DNA of 64,000 nt from Embleya scabrispora. GTDB lineage: Bacteria; Actinomycetota; Actinomycetes; Streptomycetales; Streptomycetaceae. The stretch lies in contig NZ_MWQN01000001.1 in NCBI RefSeq assembly GCF_002024165.1, positions 2,356,001 to 2,420,000 of the forward strand. The letters are read 5' to 3'. Under the pieces are notes generated by a model that saw only the letters and a list, made by a program, of their open reading frames with translations, searched no databases and was not told the origin of the DNA. Shown piece after piece: positions 33,025 through 41,770 of this stretch; positions within the stretch are counted from its first letter, which is position 1; each line of letters starts with the position of its first letter. Position numbers and translations under genes: made by a program.

Positions 33025-33834
33025 GTGAACGTATTGGATAGCCACGACCCGTACACGGCCGCCGCCGAGGCCGCCGAAAGCCTGCAGCGGATCACCGGTG
33101 CCGCGACGCACGACATCGCGCTCGTCATGGGCTCTGGCTGGGTGCCCGCCGCCGACATGCTGGGCGAGCCGGAACACGAGTTCCCGGTCACCGCGCTGCC
33201 CGGCTTCCCGCCGCCCGCCGTCGAGGGCCACGCCGGCACGGTCCGCTCGCTGGTCATCGGCGACCGGCGCGCGCTGGTGTTCCTCGGCCGCACCCACCTC
33301 TACGAGGGCCGGGGCGTCGCCTCGGTCGCCCACGGCGTGCGCACCGCGGTCGCCGCCGGCTGCAAGGCCGTCGTACTGACCAACGGCTGCGGCGGCCTGC
33401 GCCCGTCGTTCGTGCCCGGTCAGCCCGTACTGATCAGCGACCACATCAACCTCACCGCCGCGTCGCCCATCGTCGGCGCCAACTTCGTCGATCTGACGGA
33501 CCTCTACTCGCCGCGGCTACGCGCGTTGTGTCGCGAGGTCGAGCCCGACCTCGAAGAGGGCGTGTACGTGCAGTTCCCCGGCCCGCACTACGAGACCCCG
33601 GCCGAGATCGGCATGGTCCGCGCGATCGGCGGGCACCTCGTCGGCATGTCCACCACGATCGAGGCGATCGCCGCGCGCGAGGCCGGCGCCGAGGTCCTGG
33701 GCATCTCCCTGGTCACCAACCTGGCCGCCGGCATGACCGGCGAACCGCTCAACCACGAAGAGGTCCTGGCCGCCGGACGCGCGTCCGCCGAGCGTATGGG
33801 CCGCCTGCTCACCCAGGTCCTGCCGCGCATCTGA
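33025..33834 (+). CDS. Purine nucleoside phosphorylase (trimeric type)
   Basis: A 269-residue enzyme that splits inosine and guanosine with phosphate, giving the base and (deoxy)ribose-1-phosphate. Family marks are [34 protein letters not shown] and [11 protein letters not shown] (about residues 182-192), with the substrate-binding region [16 protein letters not shown]. Size and motifs fit the trimeric PNPase class rather than hexameric DeoD. The GTG start lacks a ribosome site. The phosphohexomutase gene follows 70 bp later and would process the sugar phosphate. Confidence 0.93.
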   Translation: MNVLDSHDPYTAAAEAAESLQRITGAATHDIALVMGSGWVPAADMLGEPEHEFPVTALPGFPPPAVEGHAGTVRSLVIGDRRALVFLGRTHLYEGRGVASVAHGVRTAVAAGCKAVVLTNGCGGLRPSFVPGQPVLISDHINLTAASPIVGANFVDLTDLYSPRLRALCREVEPDLEEGVYVQFPGPHYETPAEIGMVRAIGGHLVGMSTTIEAIAAREAGAEVLGISLVTNLAAGMTGEPLNHEEVLAAGRASAERMGRLLTQVLPRI

Positions 33835-33904
33835 GCGTGTGGGTCCGCCGGCCCGCGCGGACCCTTCCCGATCCCCTCCCGATCCCTTCCGCACCGAGGA
33901 GTCC

Positions 33905-35599
33905 GTGTTGAGCGACGTCATCGAGATCGCGCGCGCCTGGCTGGCCGAGGACCCGGACCCGGACACCCGGGCCGAGCTCGAAGCGTTGCTCGATTCGGAC
34001 GACCGGGAGGCGCTCGCCGACCGCTTCGCCGGCCTGCTCCAGTTCGGCACCGCCGGGCTGCGCGGCGAATTGGGCGCCGGGCCCAACCGGATGAACCGCG
34101 CCGTGGTCATCCGCGCGGCGGCCGGTCTGGCCGAATACCTCAAGAGCGTGTACGTCACCGACACCGCCGCGCCCGCCGCGACCCGCAACGCGGTGGTGAT
34201 CGGGTTCGACGCGCGGCACAAGTCCGACGTGTTCGCCCGGGACACCGCCGCCGTCATGGAGGCCGCCGGGCTGCACGCGCTGGTGCTGCCCCGGCCGCTG
34301 CCCACCCCGGTGCTCGCCTACGCGATCCGGCACCTGGGCTGCGTCGCCGGCGTGATGGTCACCGCCAGCCACAACCCGCCGCGCGACAACGGCTACAAGG
34401 TCTACCTCGGCGACGGGTCGCAGATCGTGCCGCCCGCCGACGCGGAGATCGCCGCGCGCATCGCCGCGGTGCGCTCACTGGCCGACGTACCGCTCGCCGA
34501 GGACGGGTGGGAGACGCTGAGCGAGGCGGTGATCGACTCCTACCTCGACCGCGCGGTGTCCGTGGTCGAGGCGGCCGGGCCGCGCGACGTGCGGATCGTG
34601 CACACCGCGATGCACGGCGTGGGCACCACCGTGATGCTCGGCGCGTTCGACCGCGCGGGCTTCGCCGACGTCCGTCCGGTGCCCGAACAGGCGGACCCGG
34701 ACCCGGACTTCCCGACCGTGGCGTTCCCCAACCCGGAGGAGCCCGGGGCGATGGACCTGGCGTTTCGCACCGCGCTCGCCGAGGACGCCGACCTGGTGAT
34801 CGCCAACGACCCGGACGCCGACCGGTGCGCGGTGGCGGTTCCGGACCCGGCCGCGGCGGGCGGCTGGCGGATGTTGCGCGGCGACGAGGTCGGCGCGCTG
34901 CTCGGCGCCGAGGTGGCCCGCCGGGGCACCGACGGCGTGTTGGCCACGACCATCGTGTCCTCGTCGCTGCTCGGCGCGATCGCCCGGGACAACGGCATCG
35001 CGTACACCGAGACGCTGACCGGCTTCAAGTGGCTGGCACGGGTGCCGAACCTGGCGTTCGCGTACGAGGAGGCGCTGGGCTACTGCGTCGACCCGGCCGG
35101 CGTGTGCGACAAGGACGGCGTCACCGCCGCGCTGATGCTGGCCGAACTCGCGGCGGGCGCCAAGCGGGACGGCCGCACGCTGCCCGCGCTGCTGGACGGG
35201 ATCGCCACCCGCTACGGCCTGTACGCGACCGACCAGTATTCGGTGCGGGTGGACCGCCTCGACCTGATCGCCGACGCGATGCGCCGCCTGCGTACCGAGC
35301 CGCCGCACACGCTCGGCGGCCTCGCCGTGGCCGGCGTCGACGACCTGCTGAACCCGCCGGCCGCCGACCTGCCGGCGACCGACGGCCTGCGCTACACACT
35401 GGCCGGGGACGGCGCGGACCTGCTGGCGGGTCGGGTGGTGGTCCGCCCGTCCGGGACCGAACCCAAACTCAAGGCGTATCTCGAGGTCGTGGTCGACCCG
35501 AAGCGGATCGCCACGATCGGCGTGGCGGCCGCCCGCGCGGCGGCGGACGCGGCGTTGGCGGCCCTGAAGCGCGACCTGGCCACGACGCTGGGCATCTGA
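33905..35599 (+). CDS. Phospho-sugar mutase (phosphomannomutase/phosphopentomutase-like)
   Basis: A 564-residue alpha-D-phosphohexomutase. The active serine is Ser155 (VTASHNPPRDNGY), the metal loop is DPDADR (302-307), the sugar-binding loop is EEALGYCVD, and the phosphate loop is RPSGTEPKLKAYLE. It is commonly annotated phosphomannomutase. Next to a purine nucleoside phosphorylase, a role in converting (deoxy)ribose-1-phosphate to the 5-phosphate is attractive. The GTG at 33905 or TTG at 33908 follows GAGGAG. Strong hairpin after the stop. Confidence 0.92.
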   Translation: MLSDVIEIARAWLAEDPDPDTRAELEALLDSDDREALADRFAGLLQFGTAGLRGELGAGPNRMNRAVVIRAAAGLAEYLKSVYVTDTAAPAATRNAVVIGFDARHKSDVFARDTAAVMEAAGLHALVLPRPLPTPVLAYAIRHLGCVAGVMVTASHNPPRDNGYKVYLGDGSQIVPPADAEIAARIAAVRSLADVPLAEDGWETLSEAVIDSYLDRAVSVVEAAGPRDVRIVHTAMHGVGTTVMLGAFDRAGFADVRPVPEQADPDPDFPTVAFPNPEEPGAMDLAFRTALAEDADLVIANDPDADRCAVAVPDPAAAGGWRMLRGDEVGALLGAEVARRGTDGVLATTIVSSSLLGAIARDNGIAYTETLTGFKWLARVPNLAFAYEEALGYCVDPAGVCDKDGVTAALMLAELAAGAKRDGRTLPALLDGIATRYGLYATDQYSVRVDRLDLIADAMRRLRTEPPHTLGGLAVAGVDDLLNPPAADLPATDGLRYTLAGDGADLLAGRVVVRPSGTEPKLKAYLEVVVDPKRIATIGVAAARAAADAALAALKRDLATTLGI

Positions 35600-35638
35600 G
35601 CGCGGGCGTTTGCTCGATTCCCGGGCCGAACGGGCCGG

Positions 35639-35692
35639 TGGACACGTGTGGGGCGGGGTGGCCGGTCGGCCGTCCCGCCCCACGCATGTCCA
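35639..35692 (+). terminator. Long hairpin after the phospho-sugar mutase gene
   Basis: The 19-nt arms 35639-35657 and 35674-35692 pair at 17 positions, with two G-U-type mismatches. The inner part GTGGGGCGGG/CCCGCCCCAC is perfect, and the loop contains its own GGCC pair. A strong rightward terminator. Confidence 0.75.
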
Positions 35693-35825
35693 CCCCGACC
35701 CGGACCCGCCCGGGGTCGGGTAGTACTTGCGTACGGGTTTGGACTGGCCCTGGGGACGGATGTGCGCGAGGGGTCCGCCGGCGGATGGTGGATACGTCGG
35801 CAGAACCCGTTCCCGAGAGGTCGTC

Positions 35826-36161
35826 ATGAGCACCCCGTTCCGCTTTTCCGCACCCGGCACGCACCGCCCGCGGCAGGTCTTGCGGTGGGCGATGGCCGGG
35901 CGGTCGATCCCCGCGCTGACGAGCTTCGTCGGCGGCGTCCTGCTACTGCCGGTGCTCGTCGCGGGCCTGGCGTACGCGTTCGGCTCGGACGCCGCGAGTG
36001 CCCTCATGCACACCCTCACGCCGGACACCGGTGTCGGCGGCGGCCCGGACCTCGGCGGCTCGTGGTCCGCTCCGATCGCGGGCGCCGCCCTGCTCGGAGT
36101 CGGTGCCCTGCTCGTGCTGTTCGGCACCGGCCGGCTGGTCCGGCGCCGCCGCGACCGCTGA
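35826..36161 (+). CDS. Small two-helix membrane protein
   Basis: A 111-residue protein with a basic N-terminus and two membrane helices (about residues 30-52 and 80-101), ending RRRRDR. The ATG at 35826 was chosen on ribosome site and composition. It converges on the nitroreductase gene. No family is recognised. Confidence 0.65.
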   Translation: MSTPFRFSAPGTHRPRQVLRWAMAGRSIPALTSFVGGVLLLPVLVAGLAYAFGSDAASALMHTLTPDTGVGGGPDLGGSWSAPIAGAALLGVGALLVLFGTGRLVRRRRDR

Positions 36162-36167
36162 CCCCGG

Positions 36168-36880
36168 TCACGGGTGCCGTAGCGGCCCCGGAAGACGTTG
36201 CGCTCGATCGGGCGCCGCCCCGGGTGGCGGCGCTCCTCGGTCGGGTAGCCGACCGCGACGACCAGCGCGACCGCCAGGTCGTCGCGGTCACCGACGCCGA
36301 TCGCCCGCTTGACCGAGTCCTCGTCCCAGCCGTTCATCGGCGAGGTGGCCAGGCCCAGTTCGGTCGCGGCGAGCAGCACGTAGGTGGCGGCGATCATCGC
36401 GTCCTTGATCGCGTACTCGCGCAACATCCCGCGCGCGGCCAGACCTTGCTGGAACCGCTCGGACTCGGCCGCGAACATCGCCACGAACTCGTCGTTCCAC
36501 GCGCCGGCGCGGTGCGCCTGCTCGTAGACGTCGGCGCGGTCCTCGCGCCAGGCCTGCGACTCGGCGACGAACACCAGCAGAACCGGCGCCTCGTGCGCCT
36601 GCGGTTGGCCGCCGGTGGCCGCGATCAGACCCGCACGCGCCTCGGCGTCGTCGGACACCACCACGATCGAGCGGTCCTGGAGGTTCCAACTCGTCGGCGC
36701 CTCGACGGCCAGTTCGAGCAGGGTGTCGAGCAGGTCGGCCGGGACCGGTTCGGGCCGGTAGTGCCGGATGGTGCGGCGGGTGCGGATGGCCTCGGCGACC
36801 GAGGTCGCGGGGCTCGGCGCGGGAGTGTCCACGGTGTTGTCGTCGCCGCGGACCCGGTCGTCGATGGTGTGGGTGCTCAT
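36168..36880 (-). CDS. Nitroreductase-family protein; native stop out of frame by one base
   Basis: An FMN-dependent nitroreductase of about 237 residues. It has RTRRTIRHYRPEPVPAD (FMN phosphate site, about residues 33-49), APTSWNLQDRSIVVV, and a C-terminal GDRDDLAVALVVAVGYPTEERRHPGRRP in two parts. In the sequence as given, the frame does not stop: it continues for hundreds of codons antisense to the membrane gene and the phospho-sugar mutase. A TGA at 36170-36168 would end it at a normal length if one base were added just upstream, so a 1-nt deletion is likely. It is divergent from an HxlR regulator. Confidence 0.75.
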
Positions 36881-36915
36881 GGACACGATTTTGGGTGCGC
36901 CACTCTCCAACAGGA

Positions 36916-36940
36916 AGTAGGCACTAATTGGTGCGCTACT
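36916..36940. promoter_or_regulatory. Palindrome between nitroreductase and hxlR
   Basis: AGTAGGCAC-TAATTG-GTGCGCTACT is an imperfect inverted repeat in the divergent promoter. The right arm lies in a 15-bp direct repeat: GGTGCGCCACTCTCC at 36894-36908 and GGTGCGCTACTCTCC at 36930-36944. This is a likely HxlR binding region controlling both genes. Confidence 0.5.
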
Positions 36941-36948
36941 CTCCGACC

Positions 36949-37347
36949 ATGGTGACCATCGTCGAATCGGTCGGCCTCCCCGCCGACGTCTACAGCGCCA
37001 AGTGCGCCACACGTCAGGTCCTGGACCACATCGCCGGCAAGTGGACGGTGCTGATCGTGGACGTCCTGCGCGACGGACCCATGCGCTACACGGAGTTGAG
37101 CCGCCGGATCGAGGGGGTGTCGCAGAAGATGCTCACCCAGACCCTGCGCGGCCTGGAAACGGACGGTTTCGTCCTGCGCACGGTGACCCCGACCATCCCG
37201 CCCCGGGTGGACTACGCGTTGACCGACCTCGGCCGCAGTCTGGGCGAGCCGATCCGCGCGCTGCGCGAGTGGACCGAGACGCACATCAACGAGATCGAAC
37301 GGGCCAGGATCGAGGTCGCCGAACGCAAGGCGGCCCAGGGCTACTGA
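36949..37347 (+). CDS. HxlR-family transcriptional regulator
   Basis: A 132-residue winged-helix protein with the HxlR pattern: CATRQVLDHIAGKWTVLIVD with an N-terminal Cys, GPMRYTELSRRIEGVSQKML as recognition helix, and TVTPTIPPRVDYALTDLG as the wing. Members sense electrophiles or redox signals, often through the N-terminal Cys (here Cys19). It is divergent from a nitroreductase, a common pairing. The ATG at 36949 was preferred over a TTG at 36928, which overlaps the palindrome. Confidence 0.9.
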   Translation: MVTIVESVGLPADVYSAKCATRQVLDHIAGKWTVLIVDVLRDGPMRYTELSRRIEGVSQKMLTQTLRGLETDGFVLRTVTPTIPPRVDYALTDLGRSLGEPIRALREWTETHINEIERARIEVAERKAAQGY

Positions 37348-37348
37348 A

Positions 37349-37378
37349 TCACCGGGTCACCGGGTCACCGGGTCACCG
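37349..37378. repeat. Octamer tandem repeat between convergent genes
   Basis: TCACCGGG is repeated three times in full plus a partial fourth copy, in the 40-bp gap between the HxlR and MFS stop codons. It is likely a slippage-prone simple repeat. Confidence 0.7.
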
Positions 37379-37387
37379 CGGGTCGGG

Positions 37388-38689
37388 TCAGGCCGCCGAG
37401 CGCGCGTGGGCGTGCGGCCGGCGCGCCCGTGCCGGGGCCGGGCTCGGGCTCCTCACCGGCCGGCCGCTCAGCCCTGCCGCCACCACGCCCGCGGCGGCCA
37501 TCAGCACCAGCACGAGCAGTACCGCGCCGGTCCAGCCCTGCCCGTGGAAGGCGACCCCGCCGACCGGCCCGCCCACGCTCGCGCCGAGGTAGTAGGCCGC
37601 CAGATAGAGCGCGGACGCCTGCGCGCGGCCCTCGCGGGCCCGCAGTCCGACCGCCGAACTGGCCGCCGAGTGGCCCGCGAAGAATCCCGCCGTGAGCACG
37701 ATGAGACCGACCACGACCAGGGCCAGGTTGTCCGGAAGGGTCAGCAACGCCCCCGTCGCGGTGATCGCCGCCGCCGTCCACAACGTGACCCGGTGCCCGA
37801 GCCGACCGACCAGCCGCCCCGACGCGGCCGAACTGAACGTGCCCGCCAGGTAGATCACGAAGATCGCGCCGACCACCGTCTGCGGCAGCGCGAACGGCTC
37901 GGCGAGGAGCCGGTATCCGAGGTAGTTGTAGACCGTGCCGAAGGCGGCCATGAAGATCATGCCGAGCAGGTACAACCGGCGCAGCACCGGATCCGCCAGG
38001 TGCGACCGCAGCACGCCGGTGAGCCGAGCCGCGGACATCGTCGACGGGGTGAAGTTGCGCGACGCCGGGAGCAGCACCCGGAAGGCGATCGCCGAGCCGA
38101 GCGCCAACAGGCCCACCACCACCAGCGCGATCCGCCAACCGCCCAGGTCCGAGGCCAGGCCGGTGACCAACCGGCCGCCCATGCCGCCGATGCTGTTGCC
38201 CGCCACGTACAACCCCATGGCCGAGCCGAGCGAGGGCCGGTCGACCTCCTCGGCGAGGTACGCCATCGCGGTCGCGGGCAGCCCCGCCAGCGCCACGCCC
38301 TGCACCGCGCGCAGCACGACCAGGGTGGCGAAGTCCGGGGCGAACGCGGCCAGGACGCCCAGCAGCGCGGCGGCGAACACCGAGACGGTCATCACCCGCG
38401 AGCGGCCCCACCGCTCGGAGACCATGCTCACCGGGATCACCGCGAGCGCGAGCGCGCCGGTGGTCACCGAGACCGACAGGCTCGCCGTGGCCGGGTCCAG
38501 GTCGAAGCGGGCCGACAACTCCGGCAGCAGCGTCTGCGTCGCGTACAACATCGCGAAGGTGGAGAAGCCTGCGGCGAACAGCGCCAGGTTGACCCTGCGG
38601 TACCCGCGCGAGCCGCGCGCGTGCCGGGTGGGCTCGGATGTCGGGGCGGGGGTTGGGGCGGGGTCCGAAGCGGTGTTCGAGGCAGGCAT
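37388..38689 (-). CDS. MFS transporter
   Basis: A 433-residue major facilitator protein with about twelve predicted helices. The loop 2-3 signature SERWGRSRVM (about residues 93-102) and the central-loop equivalent GRLVGRLGHRV are visible. It belongs to the drug/sugar efflux type (YnfM-like). The N-terminus is Pro/Thr-rich and the C-terminus basic. The ATG at 38689 is 63 bp from the divergent LysR start, suggesting that LysR controls it. The substrate is unknown. Confidence 0.9.
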   Translation of the reverse strand: MPASNTASDPAPTPAPTSEPTRHARGSRGYRRVNLALFAAGFSTFAMLYATQTLLPELSARFDLDPATASLSVSVTTGALALAVIPVSMVSERWGRSRVMTVSVFAAALLGVLAAFAPDFATLVVLRAVQGVALAGLPATAMAYLAEEVDRPSLGSAMGLYVAGNSIGGMGGRLVTGLASDLGGWRIALVVVGLLALGSAIAFRVLLPASRNFTPSTMSAARLTGVLRSHLADPVLRRLYLLGMIFMAAFGTVYNYLGYRLLAEPFALPQTVVGAIFVIYLAGTFSSAASGRLVGRLGHRVTLWTAAAITATGALLTLPDNLALVVVGLIVLTAGFFAGHSAASSAVGLRAREGRAQASALYLAAYYLGASVGGPVGGVAFHGQGWTGAVLLVLVLMAAAGVVAAGLSGRPVRSPSPAPARARRPHAHARSAA

Positions 38690-38715
38690 GTCCACGAAGC
38701 TAGACCGCGTCGTTT

Positions 38716-38732
38716 CATGCGTCCAATGCATG
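38716..38732. promoter_or_regulatory. Candidate LysR-type box
   Basis: CATGC-GTCCAAT-GCATG is an interrupted palindrome with 5-bp arms and a 7-bp spacer, matching the general spacing of LysR sites. It sits in the 63-bp region between the MFS and LysR genes. Confidence 0.45.
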
Positions 38733-38752
38733 TTTCGGCGAGAATCCATGCC

Positions 38753-39700
38753 ATGCCGTATGACAGCAGGTCGGCGGAGGTTTCCGAGGTCGTCGCGGCC
38801 ATCGCGCCGCTCCTGACCCAGTTCGCGGCGGTCGCACGGGAGGAGCACATCACCCGGGCGGCGGCCGGGATGGGCATCCCGCAGCCCACCCTCAGCCGCA
38901 CGATGGCCCGACTGGAGGCCGACGTGGGCGTGCCGCTGCTGGGCCGGACCGGGCGCGGCGTGGCGCTCACCCGGCAGGGCCACACCCTGCTCGGATATGT
39001 GGAGCAGGCACTGGCCCTGCTCGAACGCGGCCTCGACGAGGTGATCGAGGACGCGGGCGAGGCGCGCGGCAAGGTCGCCTTCGGGTTCCTGCACACGATG
39101 GGCCCCGAGGCGGTGCCCGAACTGCTGCGCGCGTTCCGGGTGGACCACCCCGGCATCCGCTTCCAACTGGTCCAGGCGTCGGCGTCGGTGATGCTGGAGC
39201 GGATGCGGGCGGGCGAACTCGACCTGTGCCTGACCGCGCCGCTGCCGGACGCGCCCGACCTGGCCGTGCGCGCGTTGGACGACCAGCGGCTCTACCTGGT
39301 GGTGCCGGCCGACCATCGGCTCGCCGGCCGGCGGCGGGTGCGGTTGGCCGAGGCGGCCGAGGACGTGTTCGTCTGCATGGAACCCGGCTACGGCCTGCGC
39401 CGGATCACCGACGCGCTGTTCGCCCAGGCGGGATTCGTCCCCAAGGTCGCGTTCGAGGGCGAGGAGACGGAGACCCTGCGCGGCCTGGTCGCGGCGGGGC
39501 TCGGGGTGGCCCTGCTGCCCGCGCCCGACACCCCGCGCCCGGGCACGGTGGATCTGACCGTCACCGCGCCGCGCGCCTTCCGCACCATCGGGCTGGCCTG
39601 GATGCCGAGCCGTCCGGAGACCGCGCCGGTACGGCTGTTCCGCGAATTCGTGCTCGGCCGCCGGGGTCGGCTGCTGCACCCGGATCCGGCCAACGACTGA
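38753..39700 (+). CDS. LysR-family transcriptional regulator
   Basis: A 315-residue LTTR. The N-terminal winged helix (about residues 17-75) reads ITRAAAGMGIPQPTLSRTMARLE, then LLGRTGRGVALTRQG. The periplasmic-binding-like effector domain starts about residue 103 (GKVAFGFLHTMGPE). The ATG at 38753 was chosen; in-frame ATGs exist at 38717 and 38729 but overlap the palindrome. It probably activates or represses the divergent MFS gene. Confidence 0.92.
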   Translation: MPYDSRSAEVSEVVAAIAPLLTQFAAVAREEHITRAAAGMGIPQPTLSRTMARLEADVGVPLLGRTGRGVALTRQGHTLLGYVEQALALLERGLDEVIEDAGEARGKVAFGFLHTMGPEAVPELLRAFRVDHPGIRFQLVQASASVMLERMRAGELDLCLTAPLPDAPDLAVRALDDQRLYLVVPADHRLAGRRRVRLAEAAEDVFVCMEPGYGLRRITDALFAQAGFVPKVAFEGEETETLRGLVAAGLGVALLPAPDTPRPGTVDLTVTAPRAFRTIGLAWMPSRPETAPVRLFREFVLGRRGRLLHPDPAND

Positions 39701-39833
39701 GTCCCGCGCGGGAGTTCGGGTCCCGCGACACGCCCCTGCGCAGGCCGTTTCGGGGAGTGGATCGTGGTCGCGGGCGCCGATCGGGCATCGCTCGCGCGCA
39801 CATGGCCGAATCTTCACGCGGCCGACACATGAT

Positions 39834-39855
39834 CTACGCGCGTAGGCAGTAAAGT
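39834..39855 (+). promoter_or_regulatory. CTACGCGCGTAG operator and leaderless promoter of add
   Basis: A perfect 12-bp palindrome (39834-39845) lies just upstream of the hexamer TAAAGT (39850-39855). The add ATG follows six bases later without a ribosome site. A protein bound here would block RNA polymerase directly. It is the best match among the four similar sites near nucleoside genes. Confidence 0.6.
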
Positions 39856-39861
39856 CCTTTC

Positions 39862-40995
39862 ATGTCCAGCAGTCACCCGAACACGCCCGCTGTCTCGCCC
39901 ACGGTCGAACAGATCCGGCGTGCCCCCAAAGTCCTGCTCCACGACCACCTAGACGGTGGGCTGCGTCCCGCCACGATCATCGAACTCGCGGCGGCCGTCG
40001 GCTACGACCGCCTGCCCACCACCGACCCCGACGCCCTCGGCACCTGGTTCCGCGAGGCGGCCGACTCCGGTTCGCTGGAGCGCTACCTGGAGACCTTCGA
40101 CCACACCGTGGCGGTGATGCAGACCCGCGAGGGCCTGTTCCGGGTCGCCGCCGAATGCGCCGAGGACCTGGCCGCCGACGGCGTGGTCTACGCCGAGATC
40201 CGCTACGCCCCCGAGCAGCACCTGGAAGCGGGCCTGACCCTGGACCAGGTCGTCGAGGCGGTCGACGAGGGCTTTCGCGAGGGCGAGCGCCGCGCGGCGG
40301 CGGCCGGCAACCGGATCAAGGTCGGCGCGCTGCTCACCGCGATGCGGCACGCGGCCCGCTCGCTGGAGATCGCCGAACTCGCCAACCGGCACCGCGACCT
40401 GGGCGTGGTCGGCTTCGACATCGCCGGGGCCGAGGCGGGCTTCCCGCCCACGCGCCACCTGGACGCGTTCGAATACCTCAAGCGCGAGAACAACCACTTC
40501 ACGATCCACGCCGGCGAGGCGTTCGGCCTGCCGTCGATCTGGCAGGCGCTCCAGTGGTGCGGCGCGGACCGGCTCGGCCACGGCGTGCGGATCATCGACG
40601 ACATCACGGTCAAGGACGACGGCAGCGTCGAGTTGGGCCGACTCGCGGCGTACGTGCGCGACAAGCGCATCCCGCTGGAGATGTGCCCGACCTCGAACCT
40701 GCAGACCGGCGCCGCCTCGTCGTACGCGGAACACCCGATCGGCCTACTGCGCCGGTTGTATTTCCGGGTCACGGTCAACACCGACAACCGCCTCATGAGC
40801 GGCACGTCGATGACCCGGGAGTTCGAGCACCTGGTCGAGGCGTTCGGCTACGGCCTGGACGACCTGCAATGGTTCACGGTCAATGCGATGAAGAGCGCGT
40901 TCCTGCCCTTCGACGAACGCCTCGCCATGATCAACGGGGTGATCAAGCCGGGTTACGCCGCGCTCAGGTCGGAATGGCTGTTCGGCCGGAGCTGA
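39862..40995 (+). CDS. add: Adenosine deaminase
   Basis: A 377-residue zinc enzyme that converts (deoxy)adenosine to inosine. Zinc and catalytic motifs are [12 protein letters not shown] (about residues 28-39), TIHAGEAFG (HAE region, about 215), RLGHGVRI and [12 protein letters not shown] with the metal Asp. The start is leaderless. It feeds inosine to the purine nucleoside phosphorylase 6 kb upstream and shares its operator motif. The 186 bp after it show no gene. Confidence 0.95.
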   Translation: MSSSHPNTPAVSPTVEQIRRAPKVLLHDHLDGGLRPATIIELAAAVGYDRLPTTDPDALGTWFREAADSGSLERYLETFDHTVAVMQTREGLFRVAAECAEDLAADGVVYAEIRYAPEQHLEAGLTLDQVVEAVDEGFREGERRAAAAGNRIKVGALLTAMRHAARSLEIAELANRHRDLGVVGFDIAGAEAGFPPTRHLDAFEYLKRENNHFTIHAGEAFGLPSIWQALQWCGADRLGHGVRIIDDITVKDDGSVELGRLAAYVRDKRIPLEMCPTSNLQTGAASSYAEHPIGLLRRLYFRVTVNTDNRLMSGTSMTREFEHLVEAFGYGLDDLQWFTVNAMKSAFLPFDERLAMINGVIKPGYAALRSEWLFGRS

Positions 40996-41181
40996 ACCGC
41001 CCGGGCGCGCCCGCCCACCCGCCTCGCGGGCGCGCCCCGGACCTCGCCGGCTCGGGACGAACGGCCCGGCCCGTCGCGAAGGGGGCGTTTTGCGCATTCC
41101 GCATCCGGTTCGCTACCTTGCGGTCTCACTTCGTTACGGGGTGTATCCCGCCCCGCCCGAATCGAGAAACCGAGGATGCAC

Positions 41182-41607
41182 ATGCGATCGGTAACGCGTA
41201 AGGCGGCCGTCACGGCCGGGCTCGGCGCGGCAATCGCCGCCGGCGCGGCGGGTTCCGCGAGCGCCACGGCCGTGACCGACCTGGTCGACGAGTTGGCTCC
41301 GGCCGCTTCCACCGCGCAGGCGGCCATGCCGGACGCCGCCGCGCCGTTCCCGCTGACCCAGGTCACCGACAGGCTTCCCGTCGGCCAGGCGCTCACCCCG
41401 GGCCATGTCCCCCTCGACGGCGTGGCGAGCGGCGTGGCGGGCGGCGTGGCGAACAGCATGGCCCGCGACATGGAGCAGAACATGGGCGACATGGCGGCGC
41501 AGAGCGGCCCGGGCAAGGGCGGTCTGGGCTCGCCGCTCAACGCCCTGCCCACCGACAAGCTGACCGGCGCGGGCGGCACCTCGCCGCTGTCGAGCCTGCC
41601 GCTGTAG
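41182..41607 (+). CDS. Small secreted protein, unknown function
   Basis: A 141-residue protein with a Sec signal peptide (MRSVTRKAAVTAGLGAAIAA...; cleavage near GSASATA, about residue 30). The mature part is Ala/Gly/Pro-rich, with ARDMEQNMGDMAAQ and a C-terminal SPLNALPTDKL/SPLSSLPL pair. The second ATG (41182) is favoured because GAGG lies 7-8 nt before it. It resembles the secreted protein at 47399-47731 in size, signal and NPL/SPL-type motifs. Not recognised. Confidence 0.7.
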   Translation: MRSVTRKAAVTAGLGAAIAAGAAGSASATAVTDLVDELAPAASTAQAAMPDAAAPFPLTQVTDRLPVGQALTPGHVPLDGVASGVAGGVANSMARDMEQNMGDMAAQSGPGKGGLGSPLNALPTDKLTGAGGTSPLSSLPL

Positions 41608-41770
41608 GTCACCGCACCGGGTTCGCCTTCGCCGCCGAGCCGGGTCGTCGCCGGGGAACCCGTCGAATCCCGCCGTCGCACGAGCCGTGTCCATCGCGTA
41701 TCGATCCTGCGCGAGGACACGGCATCGTCATATCCGGGCGGCGGCGACGGTCGGCCCCACCGCGCCGCCG

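Noticed and set aside
34475-36167. Very long minus-strand frame continuing the nitroreductase across the phospho-sugar mutase gene
   Set aside because: It is antisense to clearly conserved genes and has low-complexity Arg/Pro/Gly composition after the nitroreductase domain; a lost stop explains it.
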